Assembly (NCBI GenBank): GCA_030407085.1
Contig: CM059582.1
Coordinates: forward strand, 15,853,501 to 15,917,500
From: Trichopria drosophilae
Taxonomy: Eukaryota; Arthropoda; Insecta; Hymenoptera; Diapriidae
Direction: 5' to 3'
Length of the DNA: 64,000 nt
Shown here: piece after piece, positions 12,775-23,870 of the stretch
How the letters are laid out: each line of letters opens with the position of its first letter
Position numbering within the stretch: position 1 is the stretch's first letter
Notes under the pieces: model-generated
The model's input: the letters and a program-made list of their open reading frames with translations, nothing else
Databases searched by the model: none
Told to the model about the DNA's origin: nothing
Program-made: the position numbers and the translations under genes

Positions 12775-13040
12775 ATTAATGTTAGAACGTGCAAATGAAC
12801 TATTTTAAATATGCAGGGTGTCTAATAACTGACGGACCATATTACAAGGAATGAATCTTAAAAACATTCTGAGATTAATACCGAAATTTGATTCTACCTA
12901 TTGAATTTGAATGGCGAGCCTTTGAATTTGAGAAAAACTTGTTTATAATAAGTTTTTTGCAAAATATAATATTTGCTAATAAAAAGTAACAATAAAAATT
13001 CTTACATCTACAGGATGGAAAACATTCGACAGAAGTATCT

Positions 13041-13334
13041 ATGACTATAATACTGAAATATAATGATTTATCAGTTGATGCCCGATTGAACAATTTTGTA
13101 ATACTGATTGAAACTAGTAATTATTATGGCATTGTTGTTTGCAATGTAACGCAAACGATATTTGTGTGTCGATCACCGAAAAAACAGGTGATTAGTGTGT
13201 ACATGTTCGCCACACGAGTAAATGGTGTCGTCATTAACGGCTGTTTTGTCAATAACCCAGTTTACAAGTTCGAACATATTAACCGACATTTTGTATTTGT
13301 TCATCAATGCCGTGACACTCCTATTTACTATTAA
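13041..13334 (+). CDS. Unrecognised 97-codon ORF
   Basis: This ORF has an ATG start and TAA stop, balanced composition (not a simple AT translation) and several Cys and Tyr residues (for example NGCFVNNPVYKFEHINRHF). It has no signal peptide, transmembrane segment or motif that I know, and no splice sites or promoter were identified. It lies just outside the 10.9-12.8 kb foldback and may be a transposon or host relic, or chance. The overlapping minus-strand frame is also open. Confidence 0.22.
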   Translation: MTIILKYNDLSVDARLNNFVILIETSNYYGIVVCNVTQTIFVCRSPKKQVISVYMFATRVNGVVINGCFVNNPVYKFEHINRHFVFVHQCRDTPIYY

Positions 13335-13830
13335 ACTTCTATTAGCCATCGACATTTTCGATAAAAACTTCTCGCCGCATACTCAGTTGAAAACGAAATT
13401 ACCACATATGGAGTAACTATTTCATTAGAATTCATTACAAGTTATATATAATAATACCTTTATTTCATGAACTTCTTTCTTACGTTAGAAATGGTATAAT
13501 AAATTAAAAATTTCCTTTTATTTACCCGTGTTTATTTGGTTTGTATTTTTGAAATATTGTCAAGGTATTGTGGTATTGTGGGTATATTTAAACGTGGCAT
13601 CGAAGATGTTACAGAAATTGTTCCATGTAAAAATGTTACAAAATGGCGAACTTACGGAATACTTGCTGAAGCGCGACGATCTTACAGTGTTCCGGTTTCG
13701 AACGAGATGGAGCTCGTAATTCGTATCTGAAATCAAAAATAATAAAAAATAAAATCATACAATATATTTCATCCTGTCAATTCTTCGAAGTCGCATAGAT
13801 ACTATTTGCTAAATTTTTATTATTATCTAC

Positions 13831-14978
13831 ACTGAGAAAAGTGGCTTTTAACAGTTACAATCCCGTGTTTTTTAAAACGATTGCTTATACCACGTAAAAT
13901 AAATATTGTAATTACTGAAATCCTATATTTTATCCATAAAAATCTTCGTCTTACAGCATTTACTTATTATGGAGTAAAAGATATTCTATTAAATTATCAT
14001 GTTTCAAACGAATATTTTATTATGTGTAAAAGAATACGTATTTTATCATTTTAAAAATACCAGTTTCTTATAGGTTATAATCTTTCAAATGTATAGAATA
14101 TTATGTAATAACTAAAGTTGAGAATCAATACAAACTTTTATATAATACGAAAAATTCACGTTATCCTTCATTACCAGTATAATTTATCATACATAAAGTG
14201 TAAATTAAAAATTGTGGGTGGTTGATCCAAATTTAAGATCTGAAATGAATGTACATCGTATCTACCGAAATAATTTCAATAATTTTACAATTATGAAAAG
14301 TTATCAGAAGTTGACAGAAGTTATGAACTAGGTGTTTATAGGTTAGAAACGGGATATTTTTTTTTCTTGATTATTTTAAAGGGCCGAATTGCCTTTTTAC
14401 ACAAATGTTTACATAATATTATTCTCAAGTTTTGCTAGAGCTGCGGGTTGTCTTTCTTGATGGCGTCATACCTTACATTTGTAAAGCATGCAGAAACCTA
14501 TACATTAAAGTACAGTTGCGGTCATGAGTTGATTCCCGCCGGACGAACAATATTTTCGAAACGTAAACAAACAATGTGGCTCGCCTTAGCAACAGCGAGC
14601 TGCTAACTTTTTGTTCTTGAAAACAAAATCGAAAAAATGTCACCGGTTGGAAATCGAACTCAGGACCTACGAGTTCTTAGTCCAGTGCGTTACCGCATGA
14701 GCTACGAAGCCGTATATTATTTTTTCTAAACTGGTTCATTAACGGAATTATAGCAGATAATCATTTTTCTTATATATATATAAGAATTACCTTTTTTATA
14801 CTGGTAAAAATATGGGTCTTTTAACTGTTAAAAGATATATTTATACCGACTACGAGCAGTTTTAAAAATCTTTGTCTTTTAACCTGTCAAAGGAGTATTT
14901 TTGTCCCTATATGTACGGGAGTCTCAGTATTTTACGGGATATTAAAATTCTAATACCTGGTAAAAGACACTTCTCTCA
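13831..14978. mobile_element. Inverted-repeat element with CACTGAGAAAAG-type ends
   Basis: The left end (TGAGAAAAGTGGCTTTTAAC..., from 13831) and the reverse complement of the right end (TGAGAGAAGTGTCTTTTACC..., 14957-14978) match at 19 of 22 positions. The interior is full of CTTTTAAC/GTTAAAAG motifs, like subterminal repeats. The SINE at 14341-14716 is nested within it. No transposase frame is visible, so this is non-autonomous. Target duplications are not clear. Confidence 0.45.
14341..14716 (-). mobile_element. tRNA-derived SINE
   Basis: Read on the minus strand from about 14712, the sequence begins like a tRNA gene: GGCTTCGTAGCTCATGCGGT carries an A-box, and about 35 bases later GAGTTCGATTTCC is a B-box. 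These are the internal RNA polymerase III promoter elements of tRNA-headed SINEs. The acceptor and anticodon stems do not pair well, so it is not a functional tRNA. The body then runs through GAGCCACATTGTTTGTTTAC to an A-rich end near 14350, and is shared with 6365-6640. Confidence 0.75.
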
Positions 14979-15267
14979 CAACTTATGAAATACGTTACCA
15001 AACATCTTCTTTTCTAAGGACCGCCCCTAAACATTGGAATAATTGATACTTCCATTTCCTGAGTACATATTACGCAAGCGGTCAAATATAAGCCAACAAA
15101 TCGGCGGATCTGCAAAAGAATTAAAAAACTCACACAGCTCAGGTTTCATCAGTTTTGCTCATTTATTATGCATTTCGTCATCGGCTAATTAACAAGCGAG
15201 GAAAGTCGATTAAAAATTCCCTCGATTTTTAATGAATGCACATCCGCTGTTTTTCATGCAGAGAAAG

Positions 15268-15919
15268 TCATATTCGGTGCAAACGAGCATCCAATTTTCC
15301 CAGGCCAACTTTATTTTTCATCCACGTGCGAGCCTCGCTAATAACAGTTGTCGTACTGTATATACGTTCGATGTGTCCAACGTCGATATTCGCGGTGCAT
15401 TTGTCAAGTTACCCTTTCGCAGGTTGAACGAGACTGCGGCATGATTTTGACCCATCCCATGCAGACGGACAACACCCCAAGCCGTGTATCACATTCGACC
15501 ATGAGGTCGTTACATATAGAAAGTTTCGGAACACATAATATATAATGGCATCAGGTACGAGCAGGGCGGGACGTGTCCAACATTTGAACAAATCACAACG
15601 CTAAATTATAATTCATCTAATTATGCACTAATCGCTGCAAAACGAAATTAACCGAGGACTACTGATTACGCAAATTACAAAATTGATAAGCAGTTCCTAA
15701 TTATTCATCTCAATGGACAAGGTACCCCTACGTTTTCTATTCATGTAAATCTAAACCAAAATTCTTCTATTTATATCACGCATGACAAAAAATGGTTAGT
15801 TGTACTTACCTTGGTCCAAATTTCAAGCTGTTTATTGGATATTTATTGTCCGATATTCTTATCGGTAGTTGCTTATATCCAACATACCTTGGACTTATTT
15901 TTGAGCCGTTAGAATACAT
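15268..15919 (-). CDS. Candidate two-exon gene (65 aa), unrecognised
   Basis: On the minus strand an ATG at 15919, with an in-frame stop four codons earlier, opens 36 codons (MYSNGSKISPRYVGYKQLPI...) up to a textbook donor CCAAG|GTAAGT after 15810. An acceptor ATATACAG ends at 15356. Joining exon 15919-15810 to 15355-15268 keeps the frame and adds 29 codons (STTTVISEARTWMKNK...) before TGA. Total is 198 nt. The second half is Lys/Arg-rich. No family is recognised. The 454-nt intron also contains open stretches, so further or alternative exons are possible. Plus-strand ORFs in 15232-15545 overlap it and are probably shadows. Confidence 0.4.
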
Positions 15920-16286
15920 ATTTAAAGCTTAGAGTTAATTAATGCTCCATTCCTTCGGTATTTCTTCGGCACGATAATTGCCGAATAATTAGTTTTAATT
16001 TCGAATGGACTCACGGTTCCTTACTGCGACAATCATAGAATAATTAATATTGAACGTGGCAGATTACTACGCAGATGGTTAACACCGCAAACTGAGCATT
16101 CCTGTGCGACAGTGGCGCCATTTGGCACTCGAAATGTTCATTGTCTTTTGCGCAACCTTTATGACCCTTTCGTTCGATATTCATAGGAAGATATAAGCCG
16201 AATGCTATACACAGATACGTGTATATGACAACCAATGATAACAATTTTCTCTTTGTTTGCTTGACTTCAGCAAAACAACAATGTAC

Positions 16287-16481
16287 GGCCGGGGAACAAA
16301 GTTCCGAAAATCAAAACCCCGAAAGGCTAAAATTTCGATATTGCGTGAGTCAAAGGTATTTTAATTTGCTTTCTTTTTGCCAAATTTTCAAAGAAAAAGT
16401 GAAGAAAATCACGCTGGAGCCATGCTATATCGAAATTTCGGCATTTGGGTATGTTTATATTCGGAACTTTGTTCCCCGGCC
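16287..16481. mobile_element. 195-bp MITE with perfect 8-bp target duplication
   Basis: The terminal inverted repeats are perfect for 22 bases (16287-16308 and 16460-16481, beginning GGCCGGGGAACAAAGTTCCG) and continue imperfectly to about 61 bases, including an AAATTTCGATAT block. Both sides are flanked by CAATGTAC (16279-16286 and 16482-16489). An 8-bp duplication is typical of hAT, P and Merlin transposons. The GG start suits Merlin best and does not fit typical hAT ends, but the assignment is inference. No coding capacity. No second copy was seen in the window. Confidence 0.9.
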
Positions 16482-16788
16482 CAATGTACCTTGTTACCAT
16501 TGTTTATTCAGTATGAAGCCGATGTGAAGCGTCTGGAGTCTGAAAATTTCAGAATTTAAATCGATGAGTGTGATAACAAACCCACATGGTGTATATGTTT
16601 AAGCGGAGTTTCTCGGAAATAACGGTCATCATCAAAATTGTAAACAAACACAAAAGTAGAATACACGGGTCATTAGGATTCAAGTACGGTGCATTACCTT
16701 GTTTACAAATTCAACAGTGTTCATGATTACCGAGAATTTATGCGTTTATTATTTATTATACACTGTCGAGAATATAAATCGCACCGAT

Positions 16789-16887
16789 TTAACCCCATGC
16801 TTTGAAAGGTTCTGCAGAACAGGTGTTACTTACAGCCTTGCCAAAATTTTTAATGGTTTCAACAAATACTTCATGAATAACTGTCAT
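16789..16887 (-). CDS. Possible short terminal exon, unrecognised
   Basis: A good acceptor on the minus strand (TTGGTTTTTTCATTTGTATAG, ending at 16890) is followed by ATG and 32 codons (MTVIHEVFVETIKNFGKAV...) ending in TAA at 16789. A GTAAGT lies inside the frame at 16834-16829, so the exon could also end there. The plus strand is open as well (16699-16920). No upstream exon was found. Confidence 0.18.
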   Translation of the reverse strand: MTVIHEVFVETIKNFGKAVSNTCSAEPFKAWG

Positions 16888-17612
16888 ACCTATACAAATG
16901 AAAAAACCAACCGTTTTTAAACCATACTACCCAAATATAGGAAATACAACTAACAATTTTAAAAGTCATAATTACTCTGAGTGCATTGAAAAAAGTATAT
17001 AAAAATCTACGTTCCAGATGCATTCGAGGCAGAAATAAAAAAAATTTTTAACACGATTTAGTCGAATGCATCATGTACTGTATTTTTCCACAGAGTTATT
17101 CAGAAAGTTTATACTAGTGCACGTAGGAGAGTCTGCATGCATTCCAGCAGTTATTGCGCCCAGTTATGATTTTCACGTTCCTAAACCTGGGTTCGAAAGG
17201 TGGTCTATAACCGTATGAATTTTTACAGATTGCTCTTTCAACCCAAATATCCTGAAACTTTTACATTTTTATTTATGTCGAAAAATAACCACTGATGCGA
17301 ATGAGAATCTGCAGTTCTTGCAACTGCACGGCAACGCTGGTTTCATCCTATTAATCCATGGTCTTTATGTTTCGTCGTTATTGGGCCTATCCTTTTTTAT
17401 CGATGAGATAGAAGTTAGCTGGATTGCCAAAGAAGAATGTAGAAAACCCAATTCAGATCTGATGATATTTTCGTTCATTATTATTCGGGGGAGGAGGGTT
17501 CAGATCAATCTGTACAAACTGGATCGTTTCAATTAATGTAATTACGTCGTTACCCACGAAAACCAACCTGAAATCCAGAAGTGTCTAACGAAATGAAGAT
17601 CCGAAGGATTTA

Positions 17613-17948
17613 TTACAAGATCAACATCAGCGCTCGTCGCTTTCCCCTAAATTTCTCGCTTTTCCGTCGATATTTACTTTCTCGTTTTCGCGAATCCTTT
17701 CTGTGTTTGCCACGCTGTTTGATACAGTATTGATTATTCACCCTCGAAGCTTCTATGCGGTGTCCATGAATCAAGTCGAAATGCGCGAAGGCGACGCGAT
17801 TTCGCGACGTTAACCCAGATCGCCGCTGGAATTGGTCCAGGTCATGAAAATTTTGCCAGAAAGCTCGCATCATTCTTGAATGTAAGTCGACATTTTTGCG
17901 AAGGATGTCTTGCTTCTTTAGCGGGTCGCTACACTCTTTTTCGCTCAT
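17613..17948 (-). CDS. Unrecognised 111-codon ORF, basic C-terminus
   Basis: ATG-started minus-strand ORF in a GC-richer patch. The C-terminal 40 residues are very rich in Lys, Arg and Ser (RGKHRKDSRKRESKYRRK...). No known motif, splice context or promoter is apparent. Its length in AT-rich surroundings and its composition make it worth recording, but CpG-rich patches easily yield such frames. Confidence 0.2.
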   Translation of the reverse strand: MSEKECSDPLKKQDILRKNVDLHSRMMRAFWQNFHDLDQFQRRSGLTSRNRVAFAHFDLIHGHRIEASRVNNQYCIKQRGKHRKDSRKRESKYRRKSEKFRGKRRALMLIL

Positions 17949-18597
17949 AAAAAGCCATTGAAGGAACTTAAAAACTTCCAGGCGTGATAAACTAGTTTAT
18001 ATACCGTATGGAACAAAAAGTACCAAAGAAAGACTTCGCGCATTCCATCTCTCGAGTTTCGTTGAGAAAATCCAGATGAGAACCTCATTTCCGCGTTATT
18101 TTAAATAGAATTCGGTCGGAATTTCACATTCCTGATGTGGAATTTACTGGGAATTCAATATAACAATACAGCTTCTCAGTGGATTTCGATATATTTAAAA
18201 AGTGTCAAGTACGTTATTGACATGCTTTGCGCGTTTCCAAAATGTACCACAATTTCAACAGTAATTTCACGTATTCCACTATTTATAGAAATCCCCAAAA
18301 TCAATTCAATAGATAAAATAGAGCATTATTTGAAGCCATATGTTCCATGTCATACCAAATTTCTAAGCCACAACTAAATGATGTTTACGACCTAACTAAC
18401 GAACTTTTTTAAAACCAAAAGCTTCAAACCAAAAGACTTTTAAAATTTATGTGTTGATACCTATCAAAGTTTTATACACACATGAATTGAGAGAATTTAG
18501 TATAACAACGTCAGCAAATTCGCTCATAATTCAAGATCCCACAGTCAATCCATTTCGAGCCATGCGATACTGGCAGAGCGGGGACCAACTTCCCTCC

Positions 18598-18606
18598 TTA
18601 TTTAAG
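18598..18606 (+). promoter_or_regulatory. Possible TATA-like box
   Basis: TTATTTAAG lies about 330 bases before the first ATG of the 18930-20465 gene model, at the start of a GC-rich CpG-containing stretch (18565-18700). No insect initiator (TCAGT-like) was found at the expected distance, so the assignment rests only on position and sequence. Confidence 0.18.
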
Positions 18607-18929
18607 TGCTTCCGCCCCTGTCGCTTGCGTTCTTCGGAGCGAGACCGATCGGCTACACCAATCTTCGCTGGCCAACGGATGGCTCCTGTAAAAACCTAAT
18701 TACCACGAGGTAATTGACCGCTCCTGAACGGGTGCGACTGACTGACAGATCGCTGCGACCAGATTTTAACGAACCGACAATTCGCAGGAGAGTTCTTTCT
18801 GCACTGCTTGCTGAACTTTAGCCCTTTCACTGCCAACGCCGATCCGAGGTCACGTTCGACTGTACCCAATGATATAAGCCTCCCGAACCCATCAATTACC
18901 CAAGGAAGAATTGTACGAAGACTATAATT

Positions 18930-20465
18930 ATGTATTATTTTTCGTCAAGGTAGGTTTCCATATCTTGACAATGCGTTCATGCGTTGAAATAAATATATAT
19001 TACAAATCTTCAATTTCTGATCAATAATATCCGATACAATTGTTTCGGGGGTGTTCGGCGCGTTTTAATTAACTTTCTCGTAAAGTGGCCTATTTGTCAA
19101 TAATTATCCATGAAACGCATTATCAATAATTCCCTTGAACCCCAGGGGAAGCGAAGCCTATGGGAACAGCTCACAACTTTGCAACAACCGTAATCCGTTC
19201 TTCCTTTGCCCCGCTGAGGATTAATAGTTAAACGATTAATAATTTTATGTTTAGGTGTTGGCTGAGCAAAAATCTAATATTGATTTCCAAACTGTTAATA
19301 GAGCCAGCAGGAGTTATAATTTTTTTACTTTGTAACGTCAAGATTTAACAAACAAATCAGCTATTCCACTAGGTAACCCTAGCAATAACTTCAATAAATA
19401 TACTCCAGACCTACTAGAATGTATCCATAAATTGATTATCCTGGAGAGGTTCTAACTGCCTAGCATCACTAAAGAACTGCACCCCTAAAATATAAAGTTT
19501 AAAACACATCTACCAGCCCACAACCTTTCCAGTCCAGAGCTCTTCGGTTATATTCTATGTCAGTTAGTGAAATATAGTAGTGTCTTCAATAGTGACTATT
19601 TTAATACTCTCTAGTTTCACCCCTGTTATGTCCATACCATCGTTTATCGTGAGTTCTGTATGCGGAGGCAAGTGGCAAGGAGTGAACCGAACGAATATGG
19701 AATTCAACCAACCCTGTGTATTGTTCGGCGTACGGGAAGATGATAACGTGATGATTCTCAGTGTCAACTTTGAGTAAAATGTATGCAAGTTATATGGATG
19801 TATTTTAGTTAGGAGCATTTGAAATTTGTCAATATCAATTCTATTTTCTTCATTGATTCATTGTCATTAATCAATATGGTAAAACTTGTCGATAATTCCC
19901 CCTATAATTCTAAACATCTATAAAACGCATATACTAAATCAATTAAATCATTTTACAGCGAATTAAATGGAAATTTTCTGGCAGAGCGATACGATGCGAC
20001 CTCGAGGGTGCCAGCACACAAGTACTGCGTACCAATCTATTTGGTGGGAGAAACGTTTTGGACGACTACCCCATGATACGTGCCGACCACGTACGCAGTC
20101 ACTTGCCAATCACCGTTCCCAGTGAAAACCCTCGTGGCGGAAGTGAATGGGGTGAGGTATAAAAAATGACTGGTTCATTTAGAGGTAGTAATGCATTTAC
20201 AACGTATCAGAAGGTTGTCCCCAAAAATGTTTTTCACGGTCAAAACATTTACAGACAAAAATCGTTAAGTCTCGAAGACCTTCAGCACACGCGATCGAAC
20301 CCTATATGCCCTAGTCTTAGTGAACGCCTAAATAGAAGGTGTCATTTAGACTACTCCCGTATTATTGACATAACGAAGTTGCGTGGAGTAATGTACGAGG
20401 GAATGTTCCCCTATTATCGTATCCCAATAACGGAATTGGAGGATGTTGAGCAAATGATGAAGTAA
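18930..20465 (+). CDS. Four-exon gene model with one in-frame TGA, unrecognised protein (195 codons)
   Basis: Exons 18930-18949, 19615-19773, 19959-20156 and 20255-20465 join into 588 nt, exactly 196 codons counting the stop. The first intron starts CAAG|GTAGGT and ends CTCTCTAG (665 nt). The second is GA|GTAAAA...TTTTACAG (185 nt). The third is GAG|GTATAA...TTTACAG (98 nt). Three independent phase matches (2, 2, 2) are unlikely by chance. The product starts MYYFSSSFTPVMSIPSFIVS, a weak signal-peptide-like stretch, then has Cys at residues 23, 41, 83 and 109 and an N-glycosylation sequon NRT at 31. It reads like a small secreted beta-rich protein, but I recognise no family. Codon 99 is TGA (20074-20076, context CCA TGA TAC). 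The frame stays open for 96 more codons, ending ELEDVEQMMK. It may be a young pseudogene (CGA to TGA is a common CpG decay), a sequence error or polymorphism, or read-through. No AATAAA was seen within 150 bases downstream. The last exon read alone gives a 99-codon ATG ORF from 20166. Confidence 0.55.
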
Positions 20466-20469
20466 TACA

Positions 20470-23200
20470 CCGTTAAGCCATTTAAATTAATATCGTTCAC
20501 ATTGACTTCAAAATGAACATCAAACTAAAGAAACATTAATAATTTGAAGAACGTCGTTGAATACTTATAACAAACATATTTATCTGTATTAGAAATCAAT
20601 TGAGATAATTTGAGCATGTTCATAAATCATTTTCTTGCACAAAACTCATTTTTGTGGAAGTGAATCTAACTTAATCTTGGAACGATGAACTCTACCACAT
20701 TCTGCATTATACAGTCTGCTGATTAATTTTCATCAGCACATTTCATAGAAATTCCAAGTGCGCACCAGTTAACACTAGCATATTGTAGCCTGGGATTCTT
20801 TCCAAATCCGCAATACAAATTAGAGCCTCGAGTAATCCGGCGGATATGCCGCTAGGGTAACGAGCTTCCTACCAGATTATCTTCCACCCTACGTGCGAGG
20901 TTGGAGGGTTAGCCGCCACAGATAGTTACTCCTTCTCCATACCCCCACCCTCGTCAGTTATCTATCTCTTTTTGTCTCGACTGTTCTCTCCATCTCTCTC
21001 TCCTTTCTCTTTCCCACTCGTTGTGCTCTTTCTCTTGGTCCGTCCAGCATTTAACAAGCGCATTACGTGCTCCCCTTTAAAAGATCGCACTTCTGTCTTC
21101 AATGGGTCGTATAATCGCATTAGGATCAACACAATGCTCTGGTCGAGAGTATGTAACATCCTATGTATTCCATCTGCTGAGTTTTCCAGGTTTCTGCATA
21201 TGTCTGGCTTCGCGCGATGGAAAACGTCCGCTCTCTGCGGTCTGTGTTGAAACACGACCAAGCCTCACTGCGGATTCACAATTCTGACAGGACCGTCCAA
21301 TGAGCTCGATGACATCATCAGTGGCTATGCAGTTTGAATTGTTTAGAGCAACATATGTACAATCCTGACAGATGTTGCACCATGATCAATACTTCTCTGT
21401 CAAGTTTGTTCCTTAATTTAAACAGCGCAATTACGATCAGACTAAGATGTTAATAACAGTACGACAACGTAGTTCCAGAAACTATATTCCGCATCTGCAA
21501 CTGCGTATCAGATCCTGAGTGAAATTTCCGCTGAAACTTGTTTTGAAAGTTACGGCGCGATCGCGAACATAAAAGGTTTTGTCTACCATCTTTAATTCGT
21601 GACTACGAATTTCATCCTAATTGATGTAACTATACTAGACGCGAGATGCTCGAAATAACCGTGCAAACCGCATTGTTCCACTTCCCGGAGCATGCATTTC
21701 ATTTGTACCCTTCAGACGGTAAACCGCCGTCGAGCAAACAACTACGCTCCGAACTTTCCAACGACGGACTCTGCTTTCAATTCTAGTGTTTATGCTTGCT
21801 GTGGAAAGAACATCCTTCGATTGCACGGTCGACAATGCTGGACCTTCTTTCGCAAAACTGTCGAGTAGGTATCGGACACCGTATACAGTTTGAAAGTTTT
21901 CTTGGAGAAAACCCTCCACGTTTCCCCAATGCTGTCTCGACGAGCAAAATAAATGTTACCGGCTATTTGGTGCCACTGCTGTTACTGGTACTGCTCATGC
22001 TCCGTTCTATCGCACGCTCTTATCCACTTTCCGAAAGTCAATTCCCTCGGTGATCTCCGTGAAAACAGCATGGAAAACTTGAATCGATTCTCGTTCATTT
22101 CGCGACGTACAGATATTATGACACTTTTTCGATTACTTTCCCCTGGATATTATTTCCAATCCAATACAATTTTTTCTTGATATGAGAATACATCGACTAA
22201 TATATTCGTAGATGTTGCATTATAACACTAATCTTAATAGGAACACAATTGAAGTACAATTTTGTAATCCCACACTAACAGAAATTACCACGAGTGTGAT
22301 ATTCAATCAGTATAGTTATTTTTATTCATACTGGCTGAGATATACTCTCGGTTAAATGTATGGGTTAGGACGGAAATATGAAATTGGAAGGTATGTCATA
22401 GGAGGGATAACCCTCGATAACCTTACAGACTATGGTATATTATTGGTACGCCTATATTTACATAGGAAATACAAGCCCACTTTACTTAATCACTGAGGTT
22501 AGGAAGAAAACTGACTATGTATATGTACGTGGTTACGTGAATTATAAAATATGATCGTGGTAACTAATTTTATTATCACTCTGACATTAAGAATACCATA
22601 TCTACAAATTTTTGAATTCTGCAAAACGACCTTTACAATCAATGCTTGAAACGGAGTTGGTTATTTCGAATTGCGCACACAATGCATGAGACACTATTTG
22701 TCCTCTGTCAGATCCCAGTCCTTATCGATGCACTGGAGGGTATTATTCGATATTGCCTGAATAATTGCAGCAAACAGTGAACTCAAACCAGCTATTAAAA
22801 CAGAATTACGAAACATCGAAACTGTTCCTATCAACATACATTTAATAAGTTTTCATAGATATCATAAAAATCAATGTGATAAAAAATGAACATTTATATT
22901 TCATCCAGGTTATTGATTTTGAAATTGTCATGTCCTGAACATCGTGATTTGATCACCTTGTGAATCCAAGTGCTAATTCGTAACTGGTAGATATTGATCA
23001 GTCGCAATGAGTATTTCCGAATAGTCGGGTGCAATTAGATGCATTAGAATATGTCCTGAAGAGAGTGAAAACATCGAGGAGGAAATTAGTTCATAATTGT
23101 TCGAACAATACGGTCTATCGCGTTAAGTGGATAGAATAAAGGAGCTTTGAGACTCTCCGGCATAAAAGTAGATTTTCATTATCGGCTCACGAGATTATTG
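20470..23200. other. Moderate-GC stretch, no supported gene
   Basis: Contains a pyrimidine-rich tract at 20965-21040 and a CpG-rich patch at 21600-22060 with open frames on both strands. In that patch an acceptor-like CTTTCAATTCTAG ends at 21786 and a GTAGGT donor-like site follows at 21863, but the exon between them does not connect to another. No repeats or transposon ends were seen. Confidence 0.35.
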
Positions 23201-23479
23201 ACAACTTGACTGAAATTGAACGGAGCTCGTTCCGTACTTCCGGCTGTGGAAATCAGCTCAGGTTATTCCGAAGAGACCTACGGCAGCATGCTGGGATCCC
23301 CGTCTTCCAGGCTGTTACCTTTGACGATTCTGGAAGCCCAGCTTCCACCAAGAAGCTTTACTACCATTTCTCTGGGCTTCTCCCAGTTACGCTTCCGCTT
23401 GTCGCTTCTACCCCTCGGGCATCCCCGTCCTATATATATATCTCCTACATACGCACTATACACATTTTCCCGTGTAATG

Positions 23480-23870
23480 TCGAATATCTACCACAAGCCA
23501 CCCTCGCCTTCCCTGGTCGTCTCCTCCTCCGTTCATTTTCCATCTTGCCGTTTCCATCTTCTTCTATCGCTAAATCTGTCAAATTCCGTACCATTTTCTC
23601 TCCAAGACTGTTCATCCTCAGACTTTTCCTCCTAGCTCATTTTCAGCAAACTGTCAAACGTCTCTTTCTTTTTTGCTTTTCACTTTCTGCCATCCATTTT
23701 TCTATTCTGCTTTTTCCTATCGAAAGTTTCTCATATACTTTTTCTTACATCCCTCTCTTTCTTTCTTTCATTCTGGTTGACAATACTTCTCTCTTCTTTT
23801 TTCTCATACACTTGTCTCATTCCTTTTATATGCCTTCCTTTTTTCCTTCATCTTGCTTCCGATTTGTCTG
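23480..23870 (+). repeat. Long pyrimidine-rich tract
   Basis: The plus strand is almost wholly C and T for nearly 400 bases, with TCTT, CTTT and CCTTC motifs. Such tracts have few stop codons, which explains the 288-codon open frame over 23206-24072 (it starts at TTG and its middle is Phe/Leu/Ser/Pro). A polypyrimidine strand bias of this length can form unusual DNA structure (triplex) in other genomes; that is inference here. Confidence 0.7.

Noticed and set aside
14641..14712. A tRNA gene
   Set aside because: Only the A- and B-boxes are tRNA-like. The acceptor and anticodon stems do not pair, and the sequence continues into a repeated body, so it is a SINE head.
21635..22053. Overlapping ORFs with a Leu-rich membrane-like segment
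   Set aside because: Both strands are open in a GC-rich patch; no consistent splice model and no motif.
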